64,000 bases of DNA, from positions 1-64,000 of the forward strand of contig WRMH01000012.1 of assembly GCA_009777235.1 (NCBI GenBank). Reading direction: 5' to 3'. This document shows, in pieces, positions 35,264-43,768 of the stretch (its first letter is position 1; each line of letters opens with the position of its first letter). The stretch comes from Oscillospiraceae bacterium (GTDB lineage: Bacteria > Bacillota > Clostridia > Oscillospirales > Oscillospiraceae). A model generated the notes under the pieces. That model made no database searches. It had not been told where the DNA came from and saw only the letters and a program-made list of their open reading frames with translations. The position numbers were made by a program, and so were the translations under genes.

Positions 35264-35349
35264 CACATAACAAGCGGTTTGGCTAAATGGCGGTCGGTGT
35301 GGAAACCGGTAGCCTTATGCGCCCCTGACCGCTTGTGGCTTGTGATAGT
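35264..35349 (+). repeat. attC-like palindromic repeat 4 of the cassette-like array
   Basis: Outer arms acataacaagc and gcttgtgatag, inner arms gcggtc and gaccgc, and an unpaired block ggtttggctaaat between them on one side only. This order (outer arm, bulge, inner arm, variable loop, inner arm, outer arm) is that of integron attC sites. The right outer arm has GTG in place of the usual GTT. It abuts the stop codon of the kinase fragment. Confidence 0.5.
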
Positions 35350-35709
35350 TCAAGATGTTATTGCATCTCCCTTTGAAAGAAACACGGAAAAAGTTGAGCC
35401 TTTTCCAAAGTCCGAAGAGGCTTTGATATACCCGCCGCAAGCCGTTATAATCTCCCGTGCAAGGTACAGCCCAACGCCCACGCCGGAACTATCAGCCGAT
35501 TCAGCCGCCCGCCAAAAGCGCCCGAACACTTTTGACAAATCGCCGTCGCATATGCCGCGCCCTGTGTCGGTCACGTCAATGCGGATAAACATTTCATATT
35601 CCGTCACGGTGACTGTAACACTACCGTTTTCAGGCGTATATTTAACAGCGTTTTCAATTATGTTGAACAGTGTTTCCGCTTCGCTTACTGCCAAATTTTT
35701 GCCGCTAAT
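35350..35709 (-). pseudogene. C-terminal HATPase fragment of a histidine kinase
   Basis: The reading frame begins within the 11 bp after the AlbA_2 gene (TISGKNLAVSEAETLF) and gives about 120 residues with N box NIIENAVKYTP, G1 DVTDTGRGI, F box FGRFWRA and G2 GVGVGLYLA. The dimerisation/His domain and sensor are missing. It has no start codon with a ribosome binding site, only a TTG at 35694. The fragment borders attC-like repeat 4, so the array probably broke this gene. Confidence 0.7.
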
Positions 35710-35719
35710 TGTTGTTTGT

Positions 35720-37027
35720 TCATTCGTATACCTCCCAATGCCCGGATCGCGCTGAACCGATACGCTTTAATCTGCCTTCCACTTTCAGCGATTCTACCTC
35801 GCGGTCAATCGTTCTCGAAGTAACACCTATAATTTTCGCAACTTCTTTTATGGTAGCCCGTGGATTATTCCTGAAAGCATCAAGGATTTTATTAGCGACA
35901 TGATTAACGACATTAACGACATCCGTGTCGTTAATCGCTACGTCAAAACCCTCGGCAAAAGGAAACGTCACTATAAGAAAATCTCCCGCAAACCTAAAAA
36001 CACTTCTGTCGTAAGCGTTCAGAATCCTACCCATTCCCGAACCAAGCTGCTCCACTAAACCGACATCGCGGAACACGCGCATAAGTTCACGGTTTCGCGG
36101 CATTGAGCAACACTCGAAAAAGCTCTCACGCGACAAACCCTCCGGCAAACCACCGTATGATGTAATTGTAATCCGGTCAGTAAAAATCTCTACCGTTGGA
36201 ACGGCATTGCGGCTGTAATCGTTGTGAACGATGGCGTTAATCACCGCTTCTCTAAGCGCGGTGCGGTCAACCATTTGTTTCTCAATTCGCTCTTTGGATG
36301 TAATCTTTGTAAACGTGCGGTTTTCAACGTCAAGGCGGTCAAGCACCTGATTTGTCGCTTTTATTAGACAGCAATATCCGTACTCATAATTCTCGATAAG
36401 GTCAACCTTGTCCTTCCCGGCGTATTTCGCTATCTTGATTGAAACGCCATTCTCGTCGGCGAGCATATAAGAGACAAAATTATCGCTTCCGTCTGGCGCA
36501 AGCAATTCGAGCGAAATCTTGAACTGTTCATTCAGCTTTAACTTTTTCGCCTGATAATAAATCTCCAACTGCTCAAAAGTCAAACCTTTTCGCGGCGCGG
36601 GGACATTTCCGAGCGATACGGGGCGGTGACGTGCGTATAAGTCGTCAACCATCTGCGTCGTCATAGGTTGGACGGAACTGCCTATGCGAATAAAACAACC
36701 GCGCTCTGAACGCCCTTGATTTCGTATATAATACGGCTTTTCCATTCCGCTTGAAACGATTATCTTAATGACAGAAGTGCCGTTAACCTTTTCAATGGCA
36801 ATATCAAATAATCCAAGAACGGACGGTGAAATATTGTTCTTGATTCGGTCAACAATCTGCCGCTGAACCAAGTCAATGTCGGAAATGCCCAATGGGTTAC
36901 CATCGTCATCAATACCAACATAAATTAAGCCGCCTTCGCTTGTGTTCAGGAATGCGACAACTGAGCGTTCGAGTTTTTCGTTCAACTCGCGCTTGTACTC
37001 TATGCGGTCAGATTCTCCATTTTGCAT
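35720..37027 (-). CDS. AlbA_2 (Schlafen-type) and HATPase_c_4 regulator
   Basis: A 435-residue protein. The N-terminal AlbA_2 domain (about 1-120) carries IEYKRELNEKLERSVVAFLNTSEGGLIYVGIDDDG. The middle part has the HATPase_c_4-like block RTALREAVINAIVHNDYSR and LGSGMGRI. A C-terminal winged HTH (about 370-430) ends the protein. Such proteins are thought to be nucleic-acid-binding regulators and some are linked to defence. The start codon overlaps the stop of the XRE gene by one base, so they form a pair. Confidence 0.85.
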   Translation of the reverse strand: MQNGESDRIEYKRELNEKLERSVVAFLNTSEGGLIYVGIDDDGNPLGISDIDLVQRQIVDRIKNNISPSVLGLFDIAIEKVNGTSVIKIIVSSGMEKPYYIRNQGRSERGCFIRIGSSVQPMTTQMVDDLYARHRPVSLGNVPAPRKGLTFEQLEIYYQAKKLKLNEQFKISLELLAPDGSDNFVSYMLADENGVSIKIAKYAGKDKVDLIENYEYGYCCLIKATNQVLDRLDVENRTFTKITSKERIEKQMVDRTALREAVINAIVHNDYSRNAVPTVEIFTDRITITSYGGLPEGLSRESFFECCSMPRNRELMRVFRDVGLVEQLGSGMGRILNAYDRSVFRFAGDFLIVTFPFAEGFDVAINDTDVVNVVNHVANKILDAFRNNPRATIKEVAKIIGVTSRTIDREVESLKVEGRLKRIGSARSGHWEVYE

Positions 37028-37263
37028 TATATTTCTCCTCCATTGTTCTCGATTTGCCCGCTCTTGTCAATTTCCATTATATCCGCAAAATCACAATCAA
37101 GGACTTTACAGATTTTAAGAAGGATGTCAGTTGTAACGCTTTGACCTTTCGTCAACTTAGCCATAGTTGTGGTGCTAAGCCCTGTCGCTTTCCGTAAATC
37201 GTTCTTATTCATTTTCTTATCAATAAGTAAATGCCAAAGCCTGTTATAATTTACACTCATCAA
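37027..37263 (-). CDS. Small XRE-family HTH regulator
   Basis: A 78-residue Cro/C1-type HTH protein (HTH_26 subgroup): LWHLLIDKKMNKNDLRKATGLSTTTMAKLTKGQSVTTDILLKICKVLD covers the five helices. GGAGGG lies just before the ATG ATG pair. It is coupled to the AlbA_2 gene and likely represses the pair. Confidence 0.88.
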   Translation of the reverse strand: MMSVNYNRLWHLLIDKKMNKNDLRKATGLSTTTMAKLTKGQSVTTDILLKICKVLDCDFADIMEIDKSGQIENNGGEI

Positions 37264-37860
37264 AATCCCTCCGAAAAATCGCTAGTTAATATAATAGCAC
37301 AATAGAAACTAAAAGACAAGCACATATTTGAATATACGCACATTATCACCGCAATAAGAAATATGCTCTACGAAAATAAATAAAGCACCCTTAATATTGC
37401 ACTCCGCAATAGCTCAAAACGTAGCAGCTATATGCTAAGTGAATTTTTGCAAAGGGGTTTGACAGCGATGTCAGAGAATTGACGGATTTGCTGTAGCTTT
37501 GGTGCATACAAAATACGTGTATATTTACGTATAATCTGCAAGCATGATATCACGTCACATTAATTTTTCAGATTCGATAATAAATGTGCAACGTGTCTGA
37601 TTTAAAACACCTAACGCAAAAAACGAGTAACCTGTGCGTGACAATGTGAATTAACGTTGTCCAAAGAAATATATCTATAATTGCCACTACCCAACACAGG
37701 ATAATCAATTGATTATCCTGTGTTGGGATTGTAACAGTTCTTGCGATATATATCAACTAGACTTTTGTGTAATTGTAATTAAGGTAAATAATTCTGTAAA
37801 TAATTTTGCGACTTATTCAAAGTAATATGATTTATTATGGCAGAAGAATAAATCATTCTA
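37264..37860. other. Non-coding stretch between XRE gene and recombinase gene
   Basis: About 600 bp, AT-rich. The only clear structure is the 38-bp palindrome at 37690-37727. Open frames here are short and cross the palindrome, so no gene is supported. Confidence 0.6.
37690..37727. repeat. Perfect 38-bp palindrome
   Basis: cccaacacaggataatcaa is followed without any spacer by its exact reverse complement. It lies 133 bp past the stop codon of the tyrosine recombinase gene. There is no T run, so a terminator is unlikely. A dimer-binding or recombination site is possible. Confidence 0.9.
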
Positions 37861-38784
37861 TTAAGTTCCATGTGTGAACCTATTTCTTGGGTGTTTCTCA
37901 GATAGTATACGGCGCTGTTTTTCAGTCGTCACTTGTGTATAAATTTGTGTTGTTTGGATAGAGCTATGCCCAAGCATACATTGTATGTAACGGATATCAA
38001 CGTCTTCCTCAAGCAGTAAAGATGCAAATGAGTGTCTAAACATATGCGGCGTGATATGGATATTGATGTCAGCTTGTATACATAGTCGCCGAATCATGGA
38101 GCGTACCGATTGTTCGTTAAGACGCAAACCGCGCCTATTTACAAAGAAGAAGCCCACTTCGTTGATGGAGACCAAAAATGATTCTTTGTATTGCTGTATT
38201 GCTTCTAAAACTTCATCGTTACCGATTTGTATGATTCGTTCCTTTGCGCCCTTTCCCATAATTTTTATACTGCCGTCATCAAGGTTAACATCCCTCAATC
38301 TTAGTGAACACAACTCCGATACTCTCATGCCCGTCGCAAAAAGCAACTCGATGATTGCAATATCCCGCTGCGCCGTACGCACTTCATCTGCTGTCTTCGC
38401 TGTGTCAAGGTTCTTGTATGCGGTTGTTAAGATATTTTCTATTGCTTTTATAGGAATCGTTCGCGGTAAAACCTTCGGCTCTTGAAATTTAGTTCTTATC
38501 TTTGCGATAGGGTTAGTGTCAATTCTTTCTTCAAAATCCAAGTAGTTAAAGAACGCCTTGATACTTGCGAGCTTGCGTTTTGCGCTCTTTGGGGAATAAT
38601 TTTCGTGAAGATGCTTAATATAGCCTGATATTTCGCTTTTTGTTACCCGCTTCTCAACCTCTTTTATATGAATCCGAAACTGTGCGAGGTCAATAGAGTA
38701 TGCCTTTATCGTTTTAGCATTGAGTTTCTTATGGTGTTTGCAGTGATCTAAATAAGCCGCGATTTCCTTTTTCAAGTCAGCCAT
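37861..38784 (-). CDS. Tyrosine recombinase of the XerC/D type
   Basis: A 307-residue integrase. The N-terminal core-binding domain covers about 1-95. The catalytic residues are Arg in ATGMRVSEL, Lys in GKGAKERI, HxxR in MFRHSFASLL, His in MLGHSS and Tyr in TTQIYTQV. It has no extra domain of the IntI type. At the right edge of the accessory island it may have driven its integration. GGGAGG precedes the start. Confidence 0.9.
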   Translation of the reverse strand: MADLKKEIAAYLDHCKHHKKLNAKTIKAYSIDLAQFRIHIKEVEKRVTKSEISGYIKHLHENYSPKSAKRKLASIKAFFNYLDFEERIDTNPIAKIRTKFQEPKVLPRTIPIKAIENILTTAYKNLDTAKTADEVRTAQRDIAIIELLFATGMRVSELCSLRLRDVNLDDGSIKIMGKGAKERIIQIGNDEVLEAIQQYKESFLVSINEVGFFFVNRRGLRLNEQSVRSMIRRLCIQADINIHITPHMFRHSFASLLLEEDVDIRYIQCMLGHSSIQTTQIYTQVTTEKQRRILSEKHPRNRFTHGT

Positions 38785-38861
38785 TGTAGTCCTCCCTTTG
38801 TTGTGATTTCCACATTATCACCGTTTATGTGGAACGTGTCTACTATTGACATGAGCGCAAC

Positions 38862-38905
38862 TATAAAAATGAAGAAGCCGCTACGGTCATTTGACTTCAG
38901 CGGCT
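38862..38905 (-). terminator. Probable terminator of the 39.1-kb hybrid kinase gene
   Basis: On the minus strand AGCCGCT and AGCGGCT form a stem around 16 nt, followed by TTCTTCATTTTT. It is about 200 bp after the kinase stop. A second hairpin (taagac...gtctta, about 38943-38981) lies between them. Otherwise 38785-39102 is empty. Confidence 0.5.
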
Positions 38906-39102
38906 CTCGCCTTTGTTATATCTCGCTATGGATTCCCACGCAATAAGACTGCATTGCTGCAGGCGGTCTGCAATGTCTTATTATAAATCACGGTCTATTG
39001 TTGCATCATATTATCAAGTTTGGTGCGCTTACACTTTTTCCTCGAGTACAGTCTCAATCTTACAATCCCTGTATGTCTACCTTTTCGTCAGGGTCACGCC
39101 CC

Positions 39103-41712
39103 TCACGCAGGCGGTGAATTTGACCTAAGATACTTACTCAATATATTCCATAGTTCCTGCGATGTGAATGGCTTACCCAGGCAGTCCGACATGCCGACCT
39201 CTTTATATTTTTCCGATTCGCCGTCCATGACGTTTGCCGTCGTCGCAATTATGGGAGTTCCGGTATTAAGCTCGATGATTTTCTCGGCGGCTTCAAATCC
39301 GTCCATGACGGGCATGAACACGTCCATGAAAATTAAATCAAAAGGCGGGTCGCCATTATTTGCCCGTTCTTCTACCGTCTCGACGGCCAATTTGCCATTT
39401 TCCGCCGTCAGCGTTTCTATTCCCACCCGAGCAAGGTGCGCGCAAATAACTTCCTGGTTCATGGGGTTGTCGTCGCAAACTAAAACCAATCCGGTAAAAA
39501 CCGGTTTTTCTCGAATGGGGAGTTTGCTGCACTCAGATTTACCGCCATCCGCTCCCGTAGTTTTAAACGCGATTTCAAAACTAAACGTGCTGCCGGCGCC
39601 GGGTGAGCTGTTTATCGTAAGCTCGCCTCCCATCAATCGGACTAAGTTTGCCGTTATTGTCAGCCCGAGACCCGTACCGCCATAGTTGCGTGTGATACTC
39701 GAATCCGCTTGCATAAACGGCTCAAGCACTCTGCTTATTTGCTTGGAAGTCATGCCGATGCCTGTGTCCTTTACTTCAAAGTATACGTTCGCTATGTCGT
39801 CTTTTATGCTTTTTACGGCGCAAGAAAGCCTGACCGTACCGGAATCCGTAAATTTTACCGCGTTGGCGAGGAGATTCATAAGGACTTGATAAAGCCTGAC
39901 TTGGTCGCCAATCGGTTTTCTGTCGGAAAACGGCTCTGCGTAAACATGCAAATCAAGCCCTTTTTCCTTAGCTTCGGATAAAATTACAGACTCGCAGCGC
40001 GAAACGACCTCGAACAGATCAAATGGAAGGTTTTCCAGCTCTATCCTTCCTGATTCTATTTTTGAGATGTCTAAGATGTCGTTAATTATATTCAGCAGCC
40101 ATTTTGCGTTATCTGTGATTTTCTTCAAATAATCCTTGATTTGCGGTGCAACGGCTTCGTCAGGAGTGTCGAGAGCAAGCTCCGCAAAGCCCATAATGCT
40201 GTTCATGGGAGTGCGAATCTCGTGACTCATGTTCGCGAGAAATTCACTTTTTGCGCGATTTGCCATCCCGGCGGCTTCTAACGCTTCTTGCAGCTTGACC
40301 AACGCGTCCTGCAGCTCGCGCAAATCCCGGGTATATCCGATAATGACTTCTTCGCCTCCGTACTGCGCTCTGACAAGCGTGATCTCAGCGGGTACCGGCG
40401 TGCCATCGGGCAGCCTATGCATCCAGTTGAAAACATGCCTGCCTTCTTCAAACGCTTTTTTTATGTGTACGGAGCTAAGTTCGTCGGAACGCGTGCCGCA
40501 AGGTTGAAATTCGGGTGAACAACACTCCAAAAATTTGTCAATAAATTCCTGCTTGTCTTTAAATCCATAGAGCTTGACGGCGGATTCATTGCAGTCAATG
40601 ACGTTGAAATCTCTGCTGATTATCTGGCAGCAGAGCGGCGAAGTATCAAGCATGAGCCTTGTGCGTTCTTTCGCTTCGTGTGTTTTCTCCATTACAGCGA
40701 GCTGCACACTCTGCTCACGGTAAACTTTCTCGGATTTTTTTCTTGCTGCTTCGAGACGGATCAGCAGGCTCATTACTGTTGCCGCCAAAACGAGACCAAG
40801 CACGCCGATTAACAGGGTCATGTTGTATAGTTCGACATAATACTCATTTTCGGGGATTAAAATGAGCAGATACCAGCCGTTGTCAAGTCGCTGTCCGAAT
40901 AGGACTGACTGCGTCCCGGCATAGTTTCGGACTCTCTGAAGCGAAATATCCTCGCCTTGGGATATGGGTTCCGCAAACTGCTTCATCTCGCTGTTGAAGT
41001 CGCCCAATGTTTCGCCTTGTATTTCATCATACGGATGTATGATAACACTCAGATTATCATCAATCATGAAGCCGTAGCTGCCCGGGGTAATGCGCTTGTT
41101 TACAACTAAATCCCTGACATAATCAATCTTGACATCTATACATATTATACCGATCGGATTACCGGCATTGTCGAAAATCCGGCGGGCATATGCGATTACA
41201 AGCTCCTGCGAGTCCGCGTCAATGTATGGGGATGTAATAGCTGTTTCATCCCCGGCTGCCATTGCCGCTTTATACCATAACCGCTCTTTATGGTTGTAGC
41301 TGCCATCGTCAGGCGGCACCCAGCCTCCTCCGTCAAAGAATTCGTCGCTCTCGTCAAAACATCCGAAAACGCTGTAGTAGCTCAATATTCTCGCCCTATT
41401 TTTGAAGTCTTGCGACGAACATTCCGTCATGTAGGCTTTAATCGCGTCGTAGCCTTCCTCGCGATTGTGCATCCCTTCGATGTTGCCGATAATAAAATTC
41501 AGTGTTGATTCGGGTTCTATAAGGAGATGGGAGACAAAAACCGCCGTGTCGTTTATGATGTCCTTTGCTGTGCCCAAGAGCTTCGTGTTCAGCGTACGAA
41601 ACATTACAAAGCAGCTTGAAGCGACCATCAGTATGAACGCAACCAATACCAGCAGCAATCTTGCCGGTAAAGTGTTTTTCTGCGGATTCGGTTTCGCAGA
41701 TTGACTTTGCAT
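39103..41712 (-). CDS. Hybrid sensor histidine kinase (dCache, PAS, HisKA, HATPase, REC)
   Basis: An 869-residue membrane kinase. Transmembrane helices at about 17-38 and 300-322 bracket a double-Cache sensor (IDADSQELVIAYARRIFDNAG, GSYGFMIDDNLSVIIHP). A PAS domain follows (about 365-470), then HisKA with NMSHEIRTPMNSIMGFAE, HATPase_c with NLLANAVKFTDSG, DTGIGM and GTGLGLTI, and a C-terminal receiver with FMDVFMPVMDG. The Cache sensor suggests an extracellular small-molecule ligand. The gene begins 34 bp after the tRNA-Leu gene, on the same strand. Confidence 0.92.
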   Translation of the reverse strand: MQSQSAKPNPQKNTLPARLLLVLVAFILMVASSCFVMFRTLNTKLLGTAKDIINDTAVFVSHLLIEPESTLNFIIGNIEGMHNREEGYDAIKAYMTECSSQDFKNRARILSYYSVFGCFDESDEFFDGGGWVPPDDGSYNHKERLWYKAAMAAGDETAITSPYIDADSQELVIAYARRIFDNAGNPIGIICIDVKIDYVRDLVVNKRITPGSYGFMIDDNLSVIIHPYDEIQGETLGDFNSEMKQFAEPISQGEDISLQRVRNYAGTQSVLFGQRLDNGWYLLILIPENEYYVELYNMTLLIGVLGLVLAATVMSLLIRLEAARKKSEKVYREQSVQLAVMEKTHEAKERTRLMLDTSPLCCQIISRDFNVIDCNESAVKLYGFKDKQEFIDKFLECCSPEFQPCGTRSDELSSVHIKKAFEEGRHVFNWMHRLPDGTPVPAEITLVRAQYGGEEVIIGYTRDLRELQDALVKLQEALEAAGMANRAKSEFLANMSHEIRTPMNSIMGFAELALDTPDEAVAPQIKDYLKKITDNAKWLLNIINDILDISKIESGRIELENLPFDLFEVVSRCESVILSEAKEKGLDLHVYAEPFSDRKPIGDQVRLYQVLMNLLANAVKFTDSGTVRLSCAVKSIKDDIANVYFEVKDTGIGMTSKQISRVLEPFMQADSSITRNYGGTGLGLTITANLVRLMGGELTINSSPGAGSTFSFEIAFKTTGADGGKSECSKLPIREKPVFTGLVLVCDDNPMNQEVICAHLARVGIETLTAENGKLAVETVEERANNGDPPFDLIFMDVFMPVMDGFEAAEKIIELNTGTPIIATTANVMDGESEKYKEVGMSDCLGKPFTSQELWNILSKYLRSNSPPA

Positions 41713-41746
41713 TACTCGGTTTTTCCTTCCATATAGCCGAAACCAT

Positions 41747-41833
41747 TGGTGCCGGTGGCCGGACTCGAACCGGCACGCCCTTGCGAGCGGTGGATTTTGA
41801 GTCCACTACGTCTACCAATTCCATCACACCGGC
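41747..41833 (-). tRNA. tRNA-Leu (anticodon CAA)
   Basis: The minus strand folds as a class II tRNA: acceptor GCCGGTG with CACCGGC, anticodon stem GTGGA/TCCAC around CTCAAAA giving CAA, a long variable arm (about 14 nt), T arm GCCGG-TTCGAGT-CCGGC, and an encoded CCA end. It reads UUG codons. Confidence 0.95.
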
Positions 41834-42091
41834 ACATAGTATCTACTGCATTATGACAGACACACCACCGTTTTGTCAATATCTCCCGGCCATTTTTGAT
41901 ATTTACGCGTGGCGTCAATTTATTCCGGTACAGCCCTTTGCGCTCGAAAGGCTGTTTTTTATCCCTCCGCGCAAAAATTTTACAATTTACATGAGAAAAC
42001 TCAAAACAAAGCGGCATTGTCATTTACCTCTATTTGTTGTATTATAATCGAGCGAAGATAGAGGCGAAGTTATAATCGCAAGGAGCACACT

Positions 42092-43768
42092 ATGGATGTC
42101 AACGCAAAAAAAATAGCAGATAATTTTACCGCGCTGCAAAGCTCTATTGGCGGCGGCGCGACTAAAGACGCAAAGCCTTGCGTGTGCGTGCACGGCAAAC
42201 GCGGCACAGGAAAAACCGCCTTGCTTGACGAGGTCAAAGATATGCTGCTCAAAAGCGGCGCGAATGTGTTTTTTAGTGTCTCCGGTAAAGGCATAAGCGC
42301 AGCCGGCTCTCACGGAGCAGTAAAGGCAAGCGGCAGCGCCGCAACAGATAAACAGGGCGCAGGCGGCGGCTATGCAAGCGACGGCGCGCTCCGGGAGCTG
42401 CTGCGTCAGCTTTTACGCTTATATGGAAAATCGTTGACTTTGGATTTTGCGCAGTTTCTTTCGTCCTATGTAAAAGACACCCTCGCGCAGGATATTGAAA
42501 ACGGCGCGGTAAAATGCTATGAAAAAAGCTCCATTTCAAAATTCATATATGACTGCGTTAAAACCGAACCTGCCGTTTTCATAATTGATGATTTAGATAA
42601 AGCCGATACATATACAATAAACTTACTCGGAAATTTACTCATGACGGGCGTTTTGCCAATGCTTCTAATATCGCATAGTGACAGGCTCGAAAACAAAGCT
42701 CTTTCCGATATGCTCTACCGCAATGCCCGTAATATCATGTACATACAGCTACATTCAAACCGCGGAGATGACCTATCCTCTGCCGATAAATCGTCTCTTT
42801 TTATTGATGAAACCATGCTTGTTTTGAAAAAAGACGGCAGAGAAAAGCAGCTAATCAAGCATTATTTGAAAATTGCCGAAGAATGTACCCTCAAAATGGC
42901 TTTTGAGAGAGCTGTCTCATATCTTCATAATGCGCTCGATGTGGCGCAGCACATAGACGATAAAGACGAAGAGCTAAACATACTGCTGCTGCTTGGACAA
43001 ACTCTAATGAAAGAGAACGCGTATACTGCCGCATCCGAGAATTTTATACGCGCTCTGAACATAGCGGCTTTGCTCGACAAACAGGAAAAACGGGCCGAAA
43101 TATTTCTGCGCCTTGTCGGTTGCCATAAAGCCATGCGCTCGGAGCAAACAGCCCATGAGTATATCATGCTCTCTGAGACCTTTTTTAGTGACCCAAAACG
43201 CCGCGCAGCACATTATGAACTATATGCGGAGCATATCATTGAATATCTCGAGCTGCTCATGACGCTCGGCGAGGATTTGATTTTTTGGGAAAAGCACAGG
43301 CAAGCCCTCTCGGTTTGCAGGCATGACGATAAATCCTTCTTGTGCAAGCTCATTGCCGCGGAGGGGTATATGCACATGGAGCTTGGAGCTTATGAGCCTT
43401 CGCACGAAAAGCTCTCTATTGCCGTAAAAATGGCAACAGAGTCTGAAAGCAATAAGTCATGGTGCGAGATAGCGACCTCTTTGGGCATATTATGCGAGCA
43501 AATCGGCAAGCCCGAGCTTTCCCTCAGTCTTTGGAAAGAAATCATTTCAAAAAGCCATGATTGCGCAAAGGTTTCCGCGGCTATGGTAAACATTGCGGTA
43601 ATGAGATACGAACAGGACAATGATGTAAAAAAAGCGGCTCGCGATATTGCCGCCGCCATTGAGCTTTGTATCATTTCCGGCGAAGATCGCCTTGCGAGGG
43701 AGCTTTCTGATACTCTTGTGAACACGCCATTGGCCGAAGAGGTAAATAAATATTTAAGATACTTTTAG
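42092..43768 (+). CDS. STAND-like ATPase with TPR repeats
   Basis: A 558-residue protein. The P-loop domain (about 1-230) has Walker A GKRGTGKTAL and Walker B VFIIDDLDKAD, and an unusual Gly/Ala/Ser-rich insertion near 70-95. The C-terminal half (about 255-555) is a run of TPR-like helical repeats (AFERAVSYLHNALDVA, AYTAASENFIRALNIA, SLSLWKEII). This is the layout of MalT/STAND signalling ATPases, but the HTH output domain is absent. AAGGAGC precedes the ATG. It converges on addA. A role in signalling or defence is inference. Confidence 0.75.
   Translation: MDVNAKKIADNFTALQSSIGGGATKDAKPCVCVHGKRGTGKTALLDEVKDMLLKSGANVFFSVSGKGISAAGSHGAVKASGSAATDKQGAGGGYASDGALRELLRQLLRLYGKSLTLDFAQFLSSYVKDTLAQDIENGAVKCYEKSSISKFIYDCVKTEPAVFIIDDLDKADTYTINLLGNLLMTGVLPMLLISHSDRLENKALSDMLYRNARNIMYIQLHSNRGDDLSSADKSSLFIDETMLVLKKDGREKQLIKHYLKIAEECTLKMAFERAVSYLHNALDVAQHIDDKDEELNILLLLGQTLMKENAYTAASENFIRALNIAALLDKQEKRAEIFLRLVGCHKAMRSEQTAHEYIMLSETFFSDPKRRAAHYELYAEHIIEYLELLMTLGEDLIFWEKHRQALSVCRHDDKSFLCKLIAAEGYMHMELGAYEPSHEKLSIAVKMATESESNKSWCEIATSLGILCEQIGKPELSLSLWKEIISKSHDCAKVSAAMVNIAVMRYEQDNDVKKAARDIAAAIELCIISGEDRLARELSDTLVNTPLAEEVNKYLRYF

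Noticed and set aside
37568-37756. A 62-residue minus-strand ORF
   Set aside because: It is crossed by the perfect palindrome, has no ribosome binding site and low-complexity composition.
37861-38784. Integron integrase (IntI) for the cassette-like array
   Set aside because: The protein has the plain XerC/D length and no additional IntI-specific domain, and it lies on the far side of the array.
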